This document shows positions 16,700-25,686 of a stretch of 44,243 bases of DNA, one piece after another. Both the position numbers and the translations under genes were made by a program. Within the stretch, counting starts at the first letter, position 1; every line of letters begins with the position of its first letter. The stretch is from an uncultured Muribaculaceae bacterium (lineage in GTDB: Bacteria > Bacteroidota > Bacteroidia > Bacteroidales > Muribaculaceae): NCBI GenBank assembly GCA_934555895.1, contig CAKTFH010000019.1, positions 1 through 44,243 on the forward strand, read 5' to 3'. The notes below the pieces were generated by a model. That model did no database searches. It was given only the letters and a program-made list of their open reading frames with translations, and was not told the origin of the DNA.

Positions 16700-18277
16700 A
16701 TGACAAAGAAATATGATTTTCTCGTTATAGGCTCCGGCATCGCCGGAATGAGTTTTGCCCTTAAAGTTGCCGGAAAAGGCAAAGTGGCGCTCATATGCAA
16801 AACCACACTCGAAGAAGCCAATACGGCACTTGCACAGGGAGGTGTGGCATCCGTAACCAATCTCGAAGTAGACGATTTTTCAAAACACATCCACGACACC
16901 ATGGTGGCCGGCGACTTTCTGTCAGACCCAGTGGCTGTAGAGAAGGTGGTGACCGAGGCTCCTGCCCAGATTCGCCAGCTCATAGAGTGGGGCGTGGATT
17001 TCGATAAGAAAGAGGACGGCTCATTCGACCTTCACCGCGAAGGCGGACACTCGGAATTCCGCATCTTACATCATGCCGACAACACCGGATTTGAGATACA
17101 GCAGAGCCTCATCAAGGCCGTGCGCGAATGCCCCGGCATAGATGTCTATGAAAATCATTTCGCCATCGAAATCATCACGCAGCACCATCTTGGAAAAATA
17201 GTCACACGGCGCACTCCCGACATAACCTGCTACGGTGCCTATGTGCTAACCCCCGAGGGCACGGTCGACACTTTCCTGGCCAAGACCACCCTTATGGCCA
17301 CCGGAGGTGTAGGAGCTGTTTACCAGACCACTACCAATCCTCTGGTAGCTACTGGCGACGGCATAGCAATGGTATACCGCGCCAAAGGAACAGTGAAGGA
17401 TATGGAGTTCATCCAGTTCCATCCCACGGCGCTCTTCCATCCTGGCGACCGCCCCAGCTTCCTAATCACCGAGGCCATGCGAGGCTACGGAGCCATACTG
17501 CGTAACCTGCGCGGCGACCGCTTCATGGAGAAATACGATGACCGCCTCGAGCTCGCGCCGCGCGATGTGGTAGCCCGCGCCATCGATTCGGAGATGAAAC
17601 TCCACGGCGACGACCATGTGTTCCTTGATGTCACCCATAAAGACCCCGAAGAGACCCGCCGCCATTTCCCAAACATCTACAAGAAATGTCTCTCGCTCGG
17701 CATCGACATCACCAAAGACTATATACCTGTAGCGCCTGCCGCCCACTATCTCTGCGGCGGCATCAAGGTCGACACCAACGCCGAGTCATCGATTAAACAT
17801 CTTTACGCCGTGGGCGAATGCTCATGCACCGGCCTGCATGGCGGAAACCGTCTGGCCTCCAACTCGCTCATCGAGGCTGTGGTTTATGCCGACGCCGCTG
17901 CACGCCACGCATCGGAAGCCATAGGCCATATCTCGCTGCGCAACGATGTGCCCGAGTGGAACGACGAGGGCACACGCCATCCCGAGGAGATGGTGCTCAT
18001 CACACAGAGCATACGCGAGGTGAACCAGATCATGGGCACCTACGTGGGTATCGTGCGCTCCAACCTACGACTCGACCGCGCATGGAACCGCCTCGACATC
18101 CTCTACGAGGAGACCGAGAAGCTCTTCAAGTGCTCCAAGGCGTCGCGCGAAATCTGCGAGCTCCGTAACATCATCAACGTAGGCTACCTCATCATGCGCC
18201 AGGCAAAGGAGCGCCATGAAAGCCGCGGCCTGCACTACACGCTCGACTATCCTCCAGTGCCGCATAACGCACAATAA
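16700..18277 (+). CDS. nadB: L-aspartate oxidase
   Basis: FAD enzyme that oxidises L-aspartate to iminoaspartate, the first step of de novo NAD synthesis; its product goes to NadA, encoded at 28.5-29.5 kb. It has 525 residues. The dinucleotide-binding loop is GSGIAG at 11-16. Further family marks are NTALAQGGVASV, HREGGHSEFRILHHADNTG, GGVGAVYQTTTNP, the active-site region APRDVVARAI, and the FAD-binding close YAVGECSCTGLHGGNRLASNSL. The C-terminal helical domain is complete. Start chosen by the promoter at 16642-16673. It probably shares its transcript with the DUF4294 gene 43 bases downstream. Confidence 0.96.
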   Translation: MTKKYDFLVIGSGIAGMSFALKVAGKGKVALICKTTLEEANTALAQGGVASVTNLEVDDFSKHIHDTMVAGDFLSDPVAVEKVVTEAPAQIRQLIEWGVDFDKKEDGSFDLHREGGHSEFRILHHADNTGFEIQQSLIKAVRECPGIDVYENHFAIEIITQHHLGKIVTRRTPDITCYGAYVLTPEGTVDTFLAKTTLMATGGVGAVYQTTTNPLVATGDGIAMVYRAKGTVKDMEFIQFHPTALFHPGDRPSFLITEAMRGYGAILRNLRGDRFMEKYDDRLELAPRDVVARAIDSEMKLHGDDHVFLDVTHKDPEETRRHFPNIYKKCLSLGIDITKDYIPVAPAAHYLCGGIKVDTNAESSIKHLYAVGECSCTGLHGGNRLASNSLIEAVVYADAAARHASEAIGHISLRNDVPEWNDEGTRHPEEMVLITQSIREVNQIMGTYVGIVRSNLRLDRAWNRLDILYEETEKLFKCSKASREICELRNIINVGYLIMRQAKERHESRGLHYTLDYPPVPHNAQ

Positions 18278-18320
18278 CACGCTATAGGTGTGCGTTATAT
18301 GAAGGAAGGAGCGATATCAG

Positions 18321-19025
18321 ATGAATTTTTTGACCTACCCTAAAATACATACCCCTGCTTACCTGCGTGTCGTGGCCGCCATGATTCTCATCATCGCGGC
18401 CGCGCACTCGGCATGGGCCCAGCAGGATATGCCTGTTGAGTTCGAGGCTATTGAAGAGGGTGCACACACCCTGCAGTCGCCCGGCACAGGCCGTCAGCCC
18501 GTATTCAGAGGAAGATACCATAAAATAGACGAGAACGGCGACACTGTGCTCGTGGTGGTTTTCAATGAAATCACCGTATTTCCGGAGCTGAAATTCAAGA
18601 ACAAAAAAGAGAAGGAATTTTTCTGGAAAACCGTGCGCGATGTGAAAAAGGCACTCCCCTACGCCAAACTGATATGCGAGACACTGCTCGAGACATATGA
18701 GTACATCGAGACCTTTCCCACCCAGCAGGAGCGCGAACGCTATCTAAAGGAAATGGAATCGTCGGTTTTCAATGAATACAAACCTGTGCTAAGGAAATTC
18801 ACACGCAGTCAGGCGCGCATGCTCGTGAAGCTCATCCAGCGTGAGACCAACCAGAGCGGTTACGACATCCTCAAAGCATTTCTCGGCTCGTTCAGAGCCA
18901 CGTTCTGGCAAGGATTCGGCAAACTGTTCGGTGTGTCGCTCAAGGGCAAATACCAGCCCGACAAAGACCACAACGACGCCATAATAGAGCGCGTATGCGT
19001 GGCCGTGGAGCAAGGACAGCTCTGA
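18321..19025 (+). CDS. Exported DUF4294-family protein
   Basis: 234-residue protein with an N-terminal hydrophobic export segment (LRVVAAMILIIAAAHSAWA, cleavage probably after AWA). The mature part matches the DUF4294 pattern: GDTVLVVVFNEITVFPELKFKNKKE, then VRDVKKALPYAKLICETLLETYEYIE, and a C-terminal NQSGYDILKAFLGSFRATFWQGFGKLFG region. The family is restricted largely to Bacteroidota and has no established function. A purine-rich GGAAGGAG lies about 10 bases before the ATG, unusual for this phylum. It follows nadB and converges on the sulfatase maturase, with only 10 bases between stops. Confidence 0.85.
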   Translation: MNFLTYPKIHTPAYLRVVAAMILIIAAAHSAWAQQDMPVEFEAIEEGAHTLQSPGTGRQPVFRGRYHKIDENGDTVLVVVFNEITVFPELKFKNKKEKEFFWKTVRDVKKALPYAKLICETLLETYEYIETFPTQQERERYLKEMESSVFNEYKPVLRKFTRSQARMLVKLIQRETNQSGYDILKAFLGSFRATFWQGFGKLFGVSLKGKYQPDKDHNDAIIERVCVAVEQGQL

Positions 19026-19035
19026 CTCCCGCTAT

Positions 19036-20271
19036 TTAGAGCTTGTTCCTGTTTTCTTTCGCCCAGCGCATCACATTGGCCGGCGGACGACGCGCCTTCA
19101 GCTCATCGCGCATATACTCCATATAAGGAGCCGTATGGGCGAAAAACTTCCTGTATCCTTCACATAGATAGTTAAGACCCTTTTCACCATCAGAAGTGCG
19201 CGCAAAGCGGTTTTTCGGGCATTCACCGTGACATGCGAACTGCCAGCGGCACACGCGGCACTGCCCCGGCAGGCTTTCGGCCTTGGCGCGCCCGAAAGCG
19301 AGCTGGCGGTCGGAGCCCATCATCTCTATCAGGCTGTCTGTGTGTATGTTTCCAAGCTTATAACCGGGGAATACAAAATGGTCGCAGCTGTACACATCTC
19401 CATTATGCTCCATCACGGCGGCATGACCGCAGCAAGTATCGAGCGAGCACACGCCCGGAGGCATCCCGGCCCAGTTGGCCAGCGTGCTGTCGAAAATCTG
19501 CACGTACACCTTCCCCACATCCTCCTTTATCCACTCGTCGAACATAGTGCACAGGAAGTTGCCCCACTGTTCGGGAGTGACCGACATGTCGGTGATTTCG
19601 CCCGCCTCGCCGTCGAGCGGAGATGCCAGGCGTCCGTCGGGCAGCACACGCTCCACTATAGGTGTAAACTGAATATACCTGCAGCCTATCTCCTTGAAGA
19701 AATTATAGAACTCAATCGGATGGTCGGCATTGTAGTCGTTCACCACAGCCATGGCGTTCCACTCCACACCATATTTCTGAAGCAGTCTTATGCCCTTCAT
19801 CACACTCTGAAATGTAGGCTTACCGGCCGGATTGCGGCGGTATTCGTCGTGAAATTCCTGCGGTCCGTCGATTGATATGCCCACCAGCCAGCCATTGTCG
19901 CGCAGAAACCGGCACCACTCGTCGGTAAGCAGGGTGCCGTTGGTCTGAAGCACATTGGCTATCTCGTGGCCGCCGGCATACTGTTTCTGCAGATGCATGG
20001 CCCGCTTGAAGAAATCGAGGGATCGCAGGGTAGCCTCTCCACCGTGCCACACAAACTCCACGCCGCGTGTGGTCTGCACACCTATGTAGTCGCGCACATA
20101 GCGCTCAAGGGTGGCATCGCTCATCCACGGACGGTTCTTGCGGTCATAAAGGGCTTTTTTCTCAAGATAATAGCAGTAGGCGCAATGCAGGTTGCACTGC
20201 GGCCCTGCCGGTTTAGCCATCATATATAGGGGCGCCTCAAAAGGCGAGCTTACATTCAGTTCTTCATCCAT
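19036..20271 (-). CDS. Anaerobic sulfatase-maturating enzyme (radical SAM/SPASM)
   Basis: Converts the active-site Ser or Cys of a sulfatase to formylglycine, using S-adenosylmethionine and iron-sulfur clusters. It has 411 residues. The radical SAM motif is C26-x3-C30-x2-C33 in QCNLHCAYCYY. Family segments EFVWHGGEATLR, LQTNGTLLTDEW and ISIDGPQEFHDEYR follow. The SPASM end carries many cysteines (CSLDTCCGH, YSCDHFVFPGYKLGN, CRVCRWQFACHGECPKNRF) for two auxiliary clusters, and the aspartate in YSCDHF corresponds to the proposed catalytic base. It lies 17 bases downstream of the sulfatase gene, a natural enzyme-substrate pair in one operon. Confidence 0.93.
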   Translation of the reverse strand: MDEELNVSSPFEAPLYMMAKPAGPQCNLHCAYCYYLEKKALYDRKNRPWMSDATLERYVRDYIGVQTTRGVEFVWHGGEATLRSLDFFKRAMHLQKQYAGGHEIANVLQTNGTLLTDEWCRFLRDNGWLVGISIDGPQEFHDEYRRNPAGKPTFQSVMKGIRLLQKYGVEWNAMAVVNDYNADHPIEFYNFFKEIGCRYIQFTPIVERVLPDGRLASPLDGEAGEITDMSVTPEQWGNFLCTMFDEWIKEDVGKVYVQIFDSTLANWAGMPPGVCSLDTCCGHAAVMEHNGDVYSCDHFVFPGYKLGNIHTDSLIEMMGSDRQLAFGRAKAESLPGQCRVCRWQFACHGECPKNRFARTSDGEKGLNYLCEGYRKFFAHTAPYMEYMRDELKARRPPANVMRWAKENRNKL

Positions 20272-20288
20272 AGCTTGCTTAAGCCGAT

Positions 20289-21839
20289 TTATTTGAGTGT
20301 GACCTCCTCGACGAACGGACGATAGAATCCTTCGGTGCGCTCGGCGAAAAGTTCCTTCATGGTGCGCAGAGTAGCAGTGTCGGTCTCGGCGAGGTTGGTC
20401 TGTTGCGCAAAATCATTTTTCAGGTTAAACAGACCGTCCACACCTAAATTGCCGAGTTCATTGCCGGTAAGATTGGTCTCCGGCCCGGTATAAGGGGGCA
20501 TATACACGAAGTCGCCGCTACGCAGACCAAGTTTGCCCTGATTCTCTATCACGATATCATGGCGCCCCTCGCGGCTTTCTCCAAGCCATACAGGCATCAT
20601 CGCACGGCTATCGAGACCCTCGGCAGGCTCCACGCCCACCATGTCGGCAAGCGAGGCTAGGAGATCCATCTGACACACGAGAGCATCGCTCACCACGGGG
20701 GTCACATGTCCCTTCCAGTAAAGGCACATCGGCACATGCGTGCCGCCGTCGTAAAGACTGTATTTGCCGCCTCGGAGGCCTCCGGCGGGCTTGTGTTCCA
20801 CAGCTTCGGCCAGTTCGCGGGCGTTGTCGAGATATCCGTCGTTGAGCACCGGACCGTTGTCGCTCGAGAATATCACTATGGTGTTCTCAAGCAGTCCCTG
20901 ACGCTCAAGCTCTGCCATGAGCTCGCCCACACACCAGTCGGCCTCGGCTATGGCATCGCCACGCGGTCCGAGACCGGTAGTGCCGGCAAAGCGCTGATGC
21001 GGAGCACGGGGCACATGAGGCTCATGCAGGCCATAGTACAGAAAGAAAGGCCTGTCGCGGTTCTCCTTCACGAATTCCTTCACCTTTCCCACGAAATAGT
21101 CGGCCATATCCTCGTCGACCCAGCGGGCAGCGGCGCCGCCCTTCATGTAGCCTATACGCGGTATGCCGTTGACAATGGCGTTCTGGTGCCCGTGGGCCCA
21201 ATGCATCTTAAGCATTTCTGGATTTTCAAGCGCACATGGCTCTCCTTCGAAATTCTTCTCATAATCGACATACAGAGGGTCGGAAGGGTCGAGATTCACC
21301 ACTCCCCCGTTTTCAACGAATACCGTGGGCACACGGTCGTTGGTGGCGGCTATTATACATGAGTAATCAAATCCCACCTCACGGGCACCCGGACGGATGG
21401 TGTCGTTCCAGTCCACATTACCGCTTCCCATGCCCAGATGCCATTTTCCGATAGCACCGGTGGTGTATCCGGCCCTACGCATCATCTTCGGAAGAGTCTC
21501 TTGCGCTGGGTCTATCACAAGAGGGGCGTCGCCTGGCAGTATCTTTATATCGTCACGCCAGGGATACATGCCTGTAAGCAGGGCATAGCGGCTCGGAGTG
21601 GATGTCGACGACGATGCATAAGCATTGGTGAAGCACACACCTCCACGGGCCAGCGAATCGATATTCGGTGTATTTATACTCTTCGAGCCGTAGAAGCTTA
21701 CATCGCCGTAGCCGAGGTCATCGGCCAGTATCACTATCACGTTGGGATGCTTTTCGGCAGATTCTTTCTGCCTGTCACCGCGGCATCCGGCCACAACCAT
21801 GGCGAGAGCCACGCCCACACTCAAAAATATTTTTCTCAT
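20289..21839 (-). CDS. Serine-type sulfatase, lipoprotein (S1 family)
   Basis: Sulfatase of the alkaline phosphatase superfamily, removing sulfate esters from glycans or other sulfated compounds. It has 516 residues. The signal peptide ends in a lipobox (VVAGC, C19), so it is likely an outer or inner membrane lipoprotein. Metal ligands are in ILADDLGYGD (D40, D41) and FSSDNG. The modification motif is S80-T-P-S-R84 followed by YALLTG. The residue to be oxidised is serine rather than cysteine, which in anaerobes is handled by the maturase encoded next door. Substrate not predictable here. There is no SusC/D-like pair nearby. Confidence 0.93.
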   Translation of the reverse strand: MRKIFLSVGVALAMVVAGCRGDRQKESAEKHPNVIVILADDLGYGDVSFYGSKSINTPNIDSLARGGVCFTNAYASSSTSTPSRYALLTGMYPWRDDIKILPGDAPLVIDPAQETLPKMMRRAGYTTGAIGKWHLGMGSGNVDWNDTIRPGAREVGFDYSCIIAATNDRVPTVFVENGGVVNLDPSDPLYVDYEKNFEGEPCALENPEMLKMHWAHGHQNAIVNGIPRIGYMKGGAAARWVDEDMADYFVGKVKEFVKENRDRPFFLYYGLHEPHVPRAPHQRFAGTTGLGPRGDAIAEADWCVGELMAELERQGLLENTIVIFSSDNGPVLNDGYLDNARELAEAVEHKPAGGLRGGKYSLYDGGTHVPMCLYWKGHVTPVVSDALVCQMDLLASLADMVGVEPAEGLDSRAMMPVWLGESREGRHDIVIENQGKLGLRSGDFVYMPPYTGPETNLTGNELGNLGVDGLFNLKNDFAQQTNLAETDTATLRTMKELFAERTEGFYRPFVEEVTLK

Positions 21840-21900
21840 TTACAGAAATGTGTAATAGATTTTCGGTACAGAATGCAGGGTCACTGCCTGCGCGTAAACA

Positions 21901-22425
21901 TCACCAGCGACGCAGAGGCCGCATGCACACATACACCTCGTCGGCATTGAGTGTACGGCGCTGCATGAGCTGCGAGGCCATATCGCGCACCGTGGCCACA
22001 ACCGCGGTATTGTCGAACACATCCTCGAAATAGCTGAAATTCTTGTTGTAGAGAGCCGATGCCTCGTCTTCGTCGAGCGAGCACATCTCTTTTCCCTCTT
22101 CGGCGAGCATGTGGCCGAGCACACGGTAGAGCTGCGAGTTCACCCGCTCGTCAGAGCGTACCTTGGCTCTGGAAAGCAGGTTGGAGATAATCAGGCCGTT
22201 GAGCAGATTGAAGCGCGACAGATTGTCGGCCCACACTGCCTTTGCCGAAAGTGAAGGGCTTGCCAGATGGAAAAAATCGGCTGTGAAGCGCAGCCCCTTG
22301 TCGGCTTCGGCATCGAGTGAAAGTTCGTCAATATATTTTTCGTGGTCGAGCAGATACATGCTCACCGCCATGCCCGACAGTCCGTAGGCACGGTCTTCCT
22401 CATCCTTATATTTTAGAGTTATCAC
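21901..22425 (-). CDS. Conserved hypothetical protein downstream of porZ
   Basis: 174 residues, mostly helical, no signal peptide or membrane segment, so cytoplasmic. Visible features are an acidic N-terminus (KYKDEEDRAYGLSGMAVSMYLLDHEKYIDELSLD), a region rich in Leu/Asn (NLSRFNLLNGLIISNLLSRAKV), and a C-terminus ending EVYVCMRPLRRW. I do not recognise the family beyond a vague similarity to Bacteroidales proteins of unknown function. The best start is GTG 22425, because the frame is closed by a TAG shortly upstream; the next ATG is 18 codons in. It begins 54 bases after porZ and is probably co-transcribed with it. Confidence 0.7.
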   Translation of the reverse strand: MITLKYKDEEDRAYGLSGMAVSMYLLDHEKYIDELSLDAEADKGLRFTADFFHLASPSLSAKAVWADNLSRFNLLNGLIISNLLSRAKVRSDERVNSQLYRVLGHMLAEEGKEMCSLDEDEASALYNKNFSYFEDVFDNTAVVATVRDMASQLMQRRTLNADEVYVCMRPLRRW

Positions 22426-22478
22426 TTGGAGTTTGTCTTTAGTTTTTATCTACATGTGTGTGACAAAAATCGGCGGTG

Positions 22479-24908
22479 TCAGTTCACCACCATGATCTTT
22501 GTGACCACAGCCTCGCCGCTGACCTCTGCCGAGCCCGACGATGCAAGCACATAATACACTCCTGTGCGCACACGCTCGCCGTTGCTCATGCAGCCGTCCC
22601 ACACATACATGCCGCCGTTGCTGCGGCCCTGGTGGAACACGTTGCCGTAAGCGTCGGCTATCTTCACGAGGCTGTCGTCCATGAGTCCCTTGATGGTAAT
22701 CCATCCGGTGTAGTCAGGCCGCACAGGATTGGGGTATGCCACAACATTCTCATAGCTTTCACTGCCTGGCGAGGTAGTCGAGTTATATTCCACCACACCT
22801 TGCGATGTGCCGAAATACACGCTGTTCGATTTGGGATCGGCAGCCACTGAATATACAACATCCGAAGGAAGCATAGAGTTGTTCGATGTGTAGTGTTCCA
22901 GAATCTCCGAGCCGTCGGCACTCACATAATAGACTCCCGAATTGGTAGCAATCCACTTGCGGTTGGTGCTGTCTACCGATATGGCGTAGACCTCCAGGCC
23001 ATCGAGCAGATAGTCGGCAAGGCCGGTGCCGTCGTTGCGCGGCACTTTCAGATGATTTATCACTGCAGTGGAGCTGGTGACCTTCGATATGTCGGTTATC
23101 TCAAACACACCGCTTTCGGTACCTACCCATATCTTTCCATCGTTATCCTCGGCTATGCAGCGCACATGATATGTGGAGAGCGATTTGTTGTCCTGGTCCA
23201 CATAGTCAGTCACTGTGATTATTCTGTCGTCGGCAGCCGATTCAGTGCCCTTATAGTTTATAATCACTATAGTGTTGTTCCATTGTCCGGGGCATAACAC
23301 CACATAGTCTCTTGTCTTGCATGCCAGACCCACCGGGTCGCGGTAGTCTTTCTTCATGTTGGGCACCGGCTTCGATACCCAGTCGGTGATTTTCACATCT
23401 GTTTTTCCCCTTTTCGAAGCCGGCAGATAATGGATACGATTGGCATTGAAGTCACTTTCATTTGCAAACTGAAATAACCACAGGTTGCCTGTGCGGTCGA
23501 CCAACGGCACTGCCACAGGCTTTCCCCAGTTGGTGGAGAAGTCTACGATGGGCGTGTTTGTCTGGTCGTATTTGTTTGTCTGTTTGCCGTTCTTTATGCG
23601 ATAGCAGCCTTCGAAAAGCGAACCGATATAATATGCGTCGGCATCGGTGGGGTCTTCATATATATAATATCCGTAGCTCACATGATGAGGAGCGGTGGGG
23701 GTATAGAGGTTATTGCTGCTGTTATTGTTGTTTATTTCCACATCCACGGGAGTGACATCAGTGAATTTACCGCCTGAACTTACTACATTCACATATGTCT
23801 TGCTTCGGTTAGACCTGTCGAGATTGAGGCCTATCTTCTCACCGAGGTTATACACATACACTTTGCCGGAAGCGCCCACATGCATAGCCGAAGCCGTGCT
23901 CACAGTGAGCGTGGAGGGTTTGGCTGTGGTCATCTCCACAGCACCCGACGATACGTTTACGAGAGCCACACCCGAAGCATCGCCGCGCCATGCCGAAGCG
24001 CCGTTGGTAAAATGGCTCATTAATTTTTCCGAGGTGCGCACAACACCGGAGCGGAAGCTCTGGCTACCATCTTTCGCAAACACATAGGCACCCTTATCGT
24101 TGCAGGCATATGCACCGGTGGAGCACACATCTATCGATGTATTAAATGCTGTAGCTGCAGCACCGGCTGCATCCTTCACAACCTCGGGAGTGAATACGCG
24201 GTTATCGAAATCAAGCGTGATCTTATAGAGCTGTGCCGAACCGTTCACGGCCAGCACATACTTGTCGCCAAGACCCTTGAGCGATTTCCAGCCGAATTTG
24301 CCGGTATCCTGAGGCATCGACTTGAAACCGCTCCATGCTGTGAGGTCTCTGTCGTTTTTCGCAAACATTATCTGGTTGCCGAAAGTGGCGCCCACATAGT
24401 CGCCTACAGCCACTACATCGGTCACTTTATACGAACTGTAGACAGTGCGCTCTACCTCGTTGCGGTCAGAATTGTAGATTACTACACCGAAATCGGTACC
24501 GACAACAAAAAACTTATCGCTGAAATCCACACCGTTGATTTCGCGGGTCTGCGTCATCACAGCATCCTTTATGTCCGACATATTCACTACACGGCCGTCA
24601 TCGTACAGACGGTCCATGTTAGAGCTGCCATAGGTCACAAGCACACTGCGGCCGTCGGTATCCACATAGATGTTTTTTACATCGCTATCGTTAAGCAGAG
24701 TGGCCGTATTGAGCACCTGCACCTCGCCATACTCCTTATCCACACGAGTGAGGGCCCCTTCCGACATGTAATATACATAATCGCCGGTCTCCACCATGCG
24801 GTCCACATTACGATAGGGTGAGTAAAGGTTCCATGATCCCACTGCAAGCTGGGCCTGCATGGTCACCGGCAGCACTGCTATGACAAACAGTATTAGTTTT
24901 TTAAGCAT
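22479..24908 (-). CDS. porZ: PorZ-like T9SS surface component
   Basis: Exported two-propeller protein of 809 residues. PorZ is part of the type IX secretion attachment complex and delivers anionic LPS to the sortase PorU, in the well studied Porphyromonas case. Signal peptide 1-19 (LILFVIAVLPVTMQA). The mature protein opens GSWNLYSPYRNVDRMVETGDYVYY, as in PorZ. Propeller repeats are visible near 583-605 (DNDGKIWVGTESGVFEI), 641-660 (NRKWIATNSGVYYVS) and 685-706 (SVYFGTSQGVVEY). The last about 87 residues form a T9SS-type C-terminal domain (VVAYPNPVRPDYTG, VRTGVYYVLAS, VTKIMVV). It lies between rdgB and an unknown gene. Together with the endonuclease it implies a working T9SS. Confidence 0.88.
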   Translation of the reverse strand: MLKKLILFVIAVLPVTMQAQLAVGSWNLYSPYRNVDRMVETGDYVYYMSEGALTRVDKEYGEVQVLNTATLLNDSDVKNIYVDTDGRSVLVTYGSSNMDRLYDDGRVVNMSDIKDAVMTQTREINGVDFSDKFFVVGTDFGVVIYNSDRNEVERTVYSSYKVTDVVAVGDYVGATFGNQIMFAKNDRDLTAWSGFKSMPQDTGKFGWKSLKGLGDKYVLAVNGSAQLYKITLDFDNRVFTPEVVKDAAGAAATAFNTSIDVCSTGAYACNDKGAYVFAKDGSQSFRSGVVRTSEKLMSHFTNGASAWRGDASGVALVNVSSGAVEMTTAKPSTLTVSTASAMHVGASGKVYVYNLGEKIGLNLDRSNRSKTYVNVVSSGGKFTDVTPVDVEINNNNSSNNLYTPTAPHHVSYGYYIYEDPTDADAYYIGSLFEGCYRIKNGKQTNKYDQTNTPIVDFSTNWGKPVAVPLVDRTGNLWLFQFANESDFNANRIHYLPASKRGKTDVKITDWVSKPVPNMKKDYRDPVGLACKTRDYVVLCPGQWNNTIVIINYKGTESAADDRIITVTDYVDQDNKSLSTYHVRCIAEDNDGKIWVGTESGVFEITDISKVTSSTAVINHLKVPRNDGTGLADYLLDGLEVYAISVDSTNRKWIATNSGVYYVSADGSEILEHYTSNNSMLPSDVVYSVAADPKSNSVYFGTSQGVVEYNSTTSPGSESYENVVAYPNPVRPDYTGWITIKGLMDDSLVKIADAYGNVFHQGRSNGGMYVWDGCMSNGERVRTGVYYVLASSGSAEVSGEAVVTKIMVVN

Positions 24909-25003
24909 TATGATATTCTATATTTTTCAACCGGCAGACTGCCGCTGGCATTCGCGGTCGCGTTTTATTTCATGAAATCAACATCTTATGAATGCAGCTG
25001 CCG

Positions 25004-25609
25004 TCATCTGTCGATATCGCCGAGCATGGCGTCGAGGGCCCGGCGCCGATGGCTGAGCGAATTTTTCTCGTCAGCCGACATCTCGGCGAAACTGCGGTCC
25101 TGGCCTTCGGGCACAAACACGGGGTCGTAGCCGAAACCGTCGTTGCCGCGCGGAGCACAGGCTATGCTCCCCTCCACCTTGCCTTCGTAGAGGTACTCCT
25201 CGTCGCCGACAATAAGGGCTATGACAGTGCGGAAACGCGCGCTGCGGTTTTCTTTGCCATCCATCCGCTCAAGGAGCAGGCGCATATTTGCCGCCGAATC
25301 GTGATCAGCAGCCGCTTTGCCCGACATTTCGGCAGCATAGCGGGCCGATTTCACTCCCGGCTCGCCACCGAGGGCGTCTACTTCCAGACCAGTGTCGTCG
25401 GCGAAACAGTCGCATCCATAGCGTTCCTTCACCCAGCGGGCTTTCAACATGGCATTGCCCTCGAGCGTGGAAGCGGTCTCGGGAATATCGTCCGTACAAC
25501 CTATTTCACCGAGAGATTTCACCACGTGCCCCGAACCGAGAATTTCTCTTACCTCCTTAAGTTTATGGGCATTGTTTGTGGCAAATACTATTTCGCCTGG
25601 CAGTTTCAT
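25004..25609 (-). CDS. rdgB: XTP/dITP diphosphatase (RdgB/HAM1)
   Basis: House-cleaning nucleotide pyrophosphatase that hydrolyses non-canonical purine triphosphates (dITP, XTP) to monophosphates and so keeps them out of DNA and RNA. 201 residues, normal for the family. Motifs: FATNNAHKLKEV at the N-terminus (substrate-binding), FADDTGLEVDALGGEPGV with metal-binding aspartates, SARYA, GFGYDPVFVP and SLSHRRRAL at the end. It is downstream of leuS (77 bases) and upstream of porZ (95 bases), all on the minus strand. Confidence 0.95.
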   Translation of the reverse strand: MKLPGEIVFATNNAHKLKEVREILGSGHVVKSLGEIGCTDDIPETASTLEGNAMLKARWVKERYGCDCFADDTGLEVDALGGEPGVKSARYAAEMSGKAAADHDSAANMRLLLERMDGKENRSARFRTVIALIVGDEEYLYEGKVEGSIACAPRGNDGFGYDPVFVPEGQDRSFAEMSADEKNSLSHRRRALDAMLGDIDR

Positions 25610-25636
25610 AAGATATTTATTTCATTAACGCTGCAC

Positions 25637-25666
25637 CCGGATGATTTATTGCCTTTTATCACCCGG
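25637..25666. repeat. Imperfect hairpin between leuS and rdgB
   Basis: CCGGATGAT and ATCACCCGG pair over nine positions with one wobble/mismatch around a 12-base loop. No T-run follows on the minus strand, so this is not a classic terminator. It may be an mRNA processing or attenuating structure between the two genes. Confidence 0.35.
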
Positions 25667-25686
25667 CTACCAGTATTGCACCGGGC

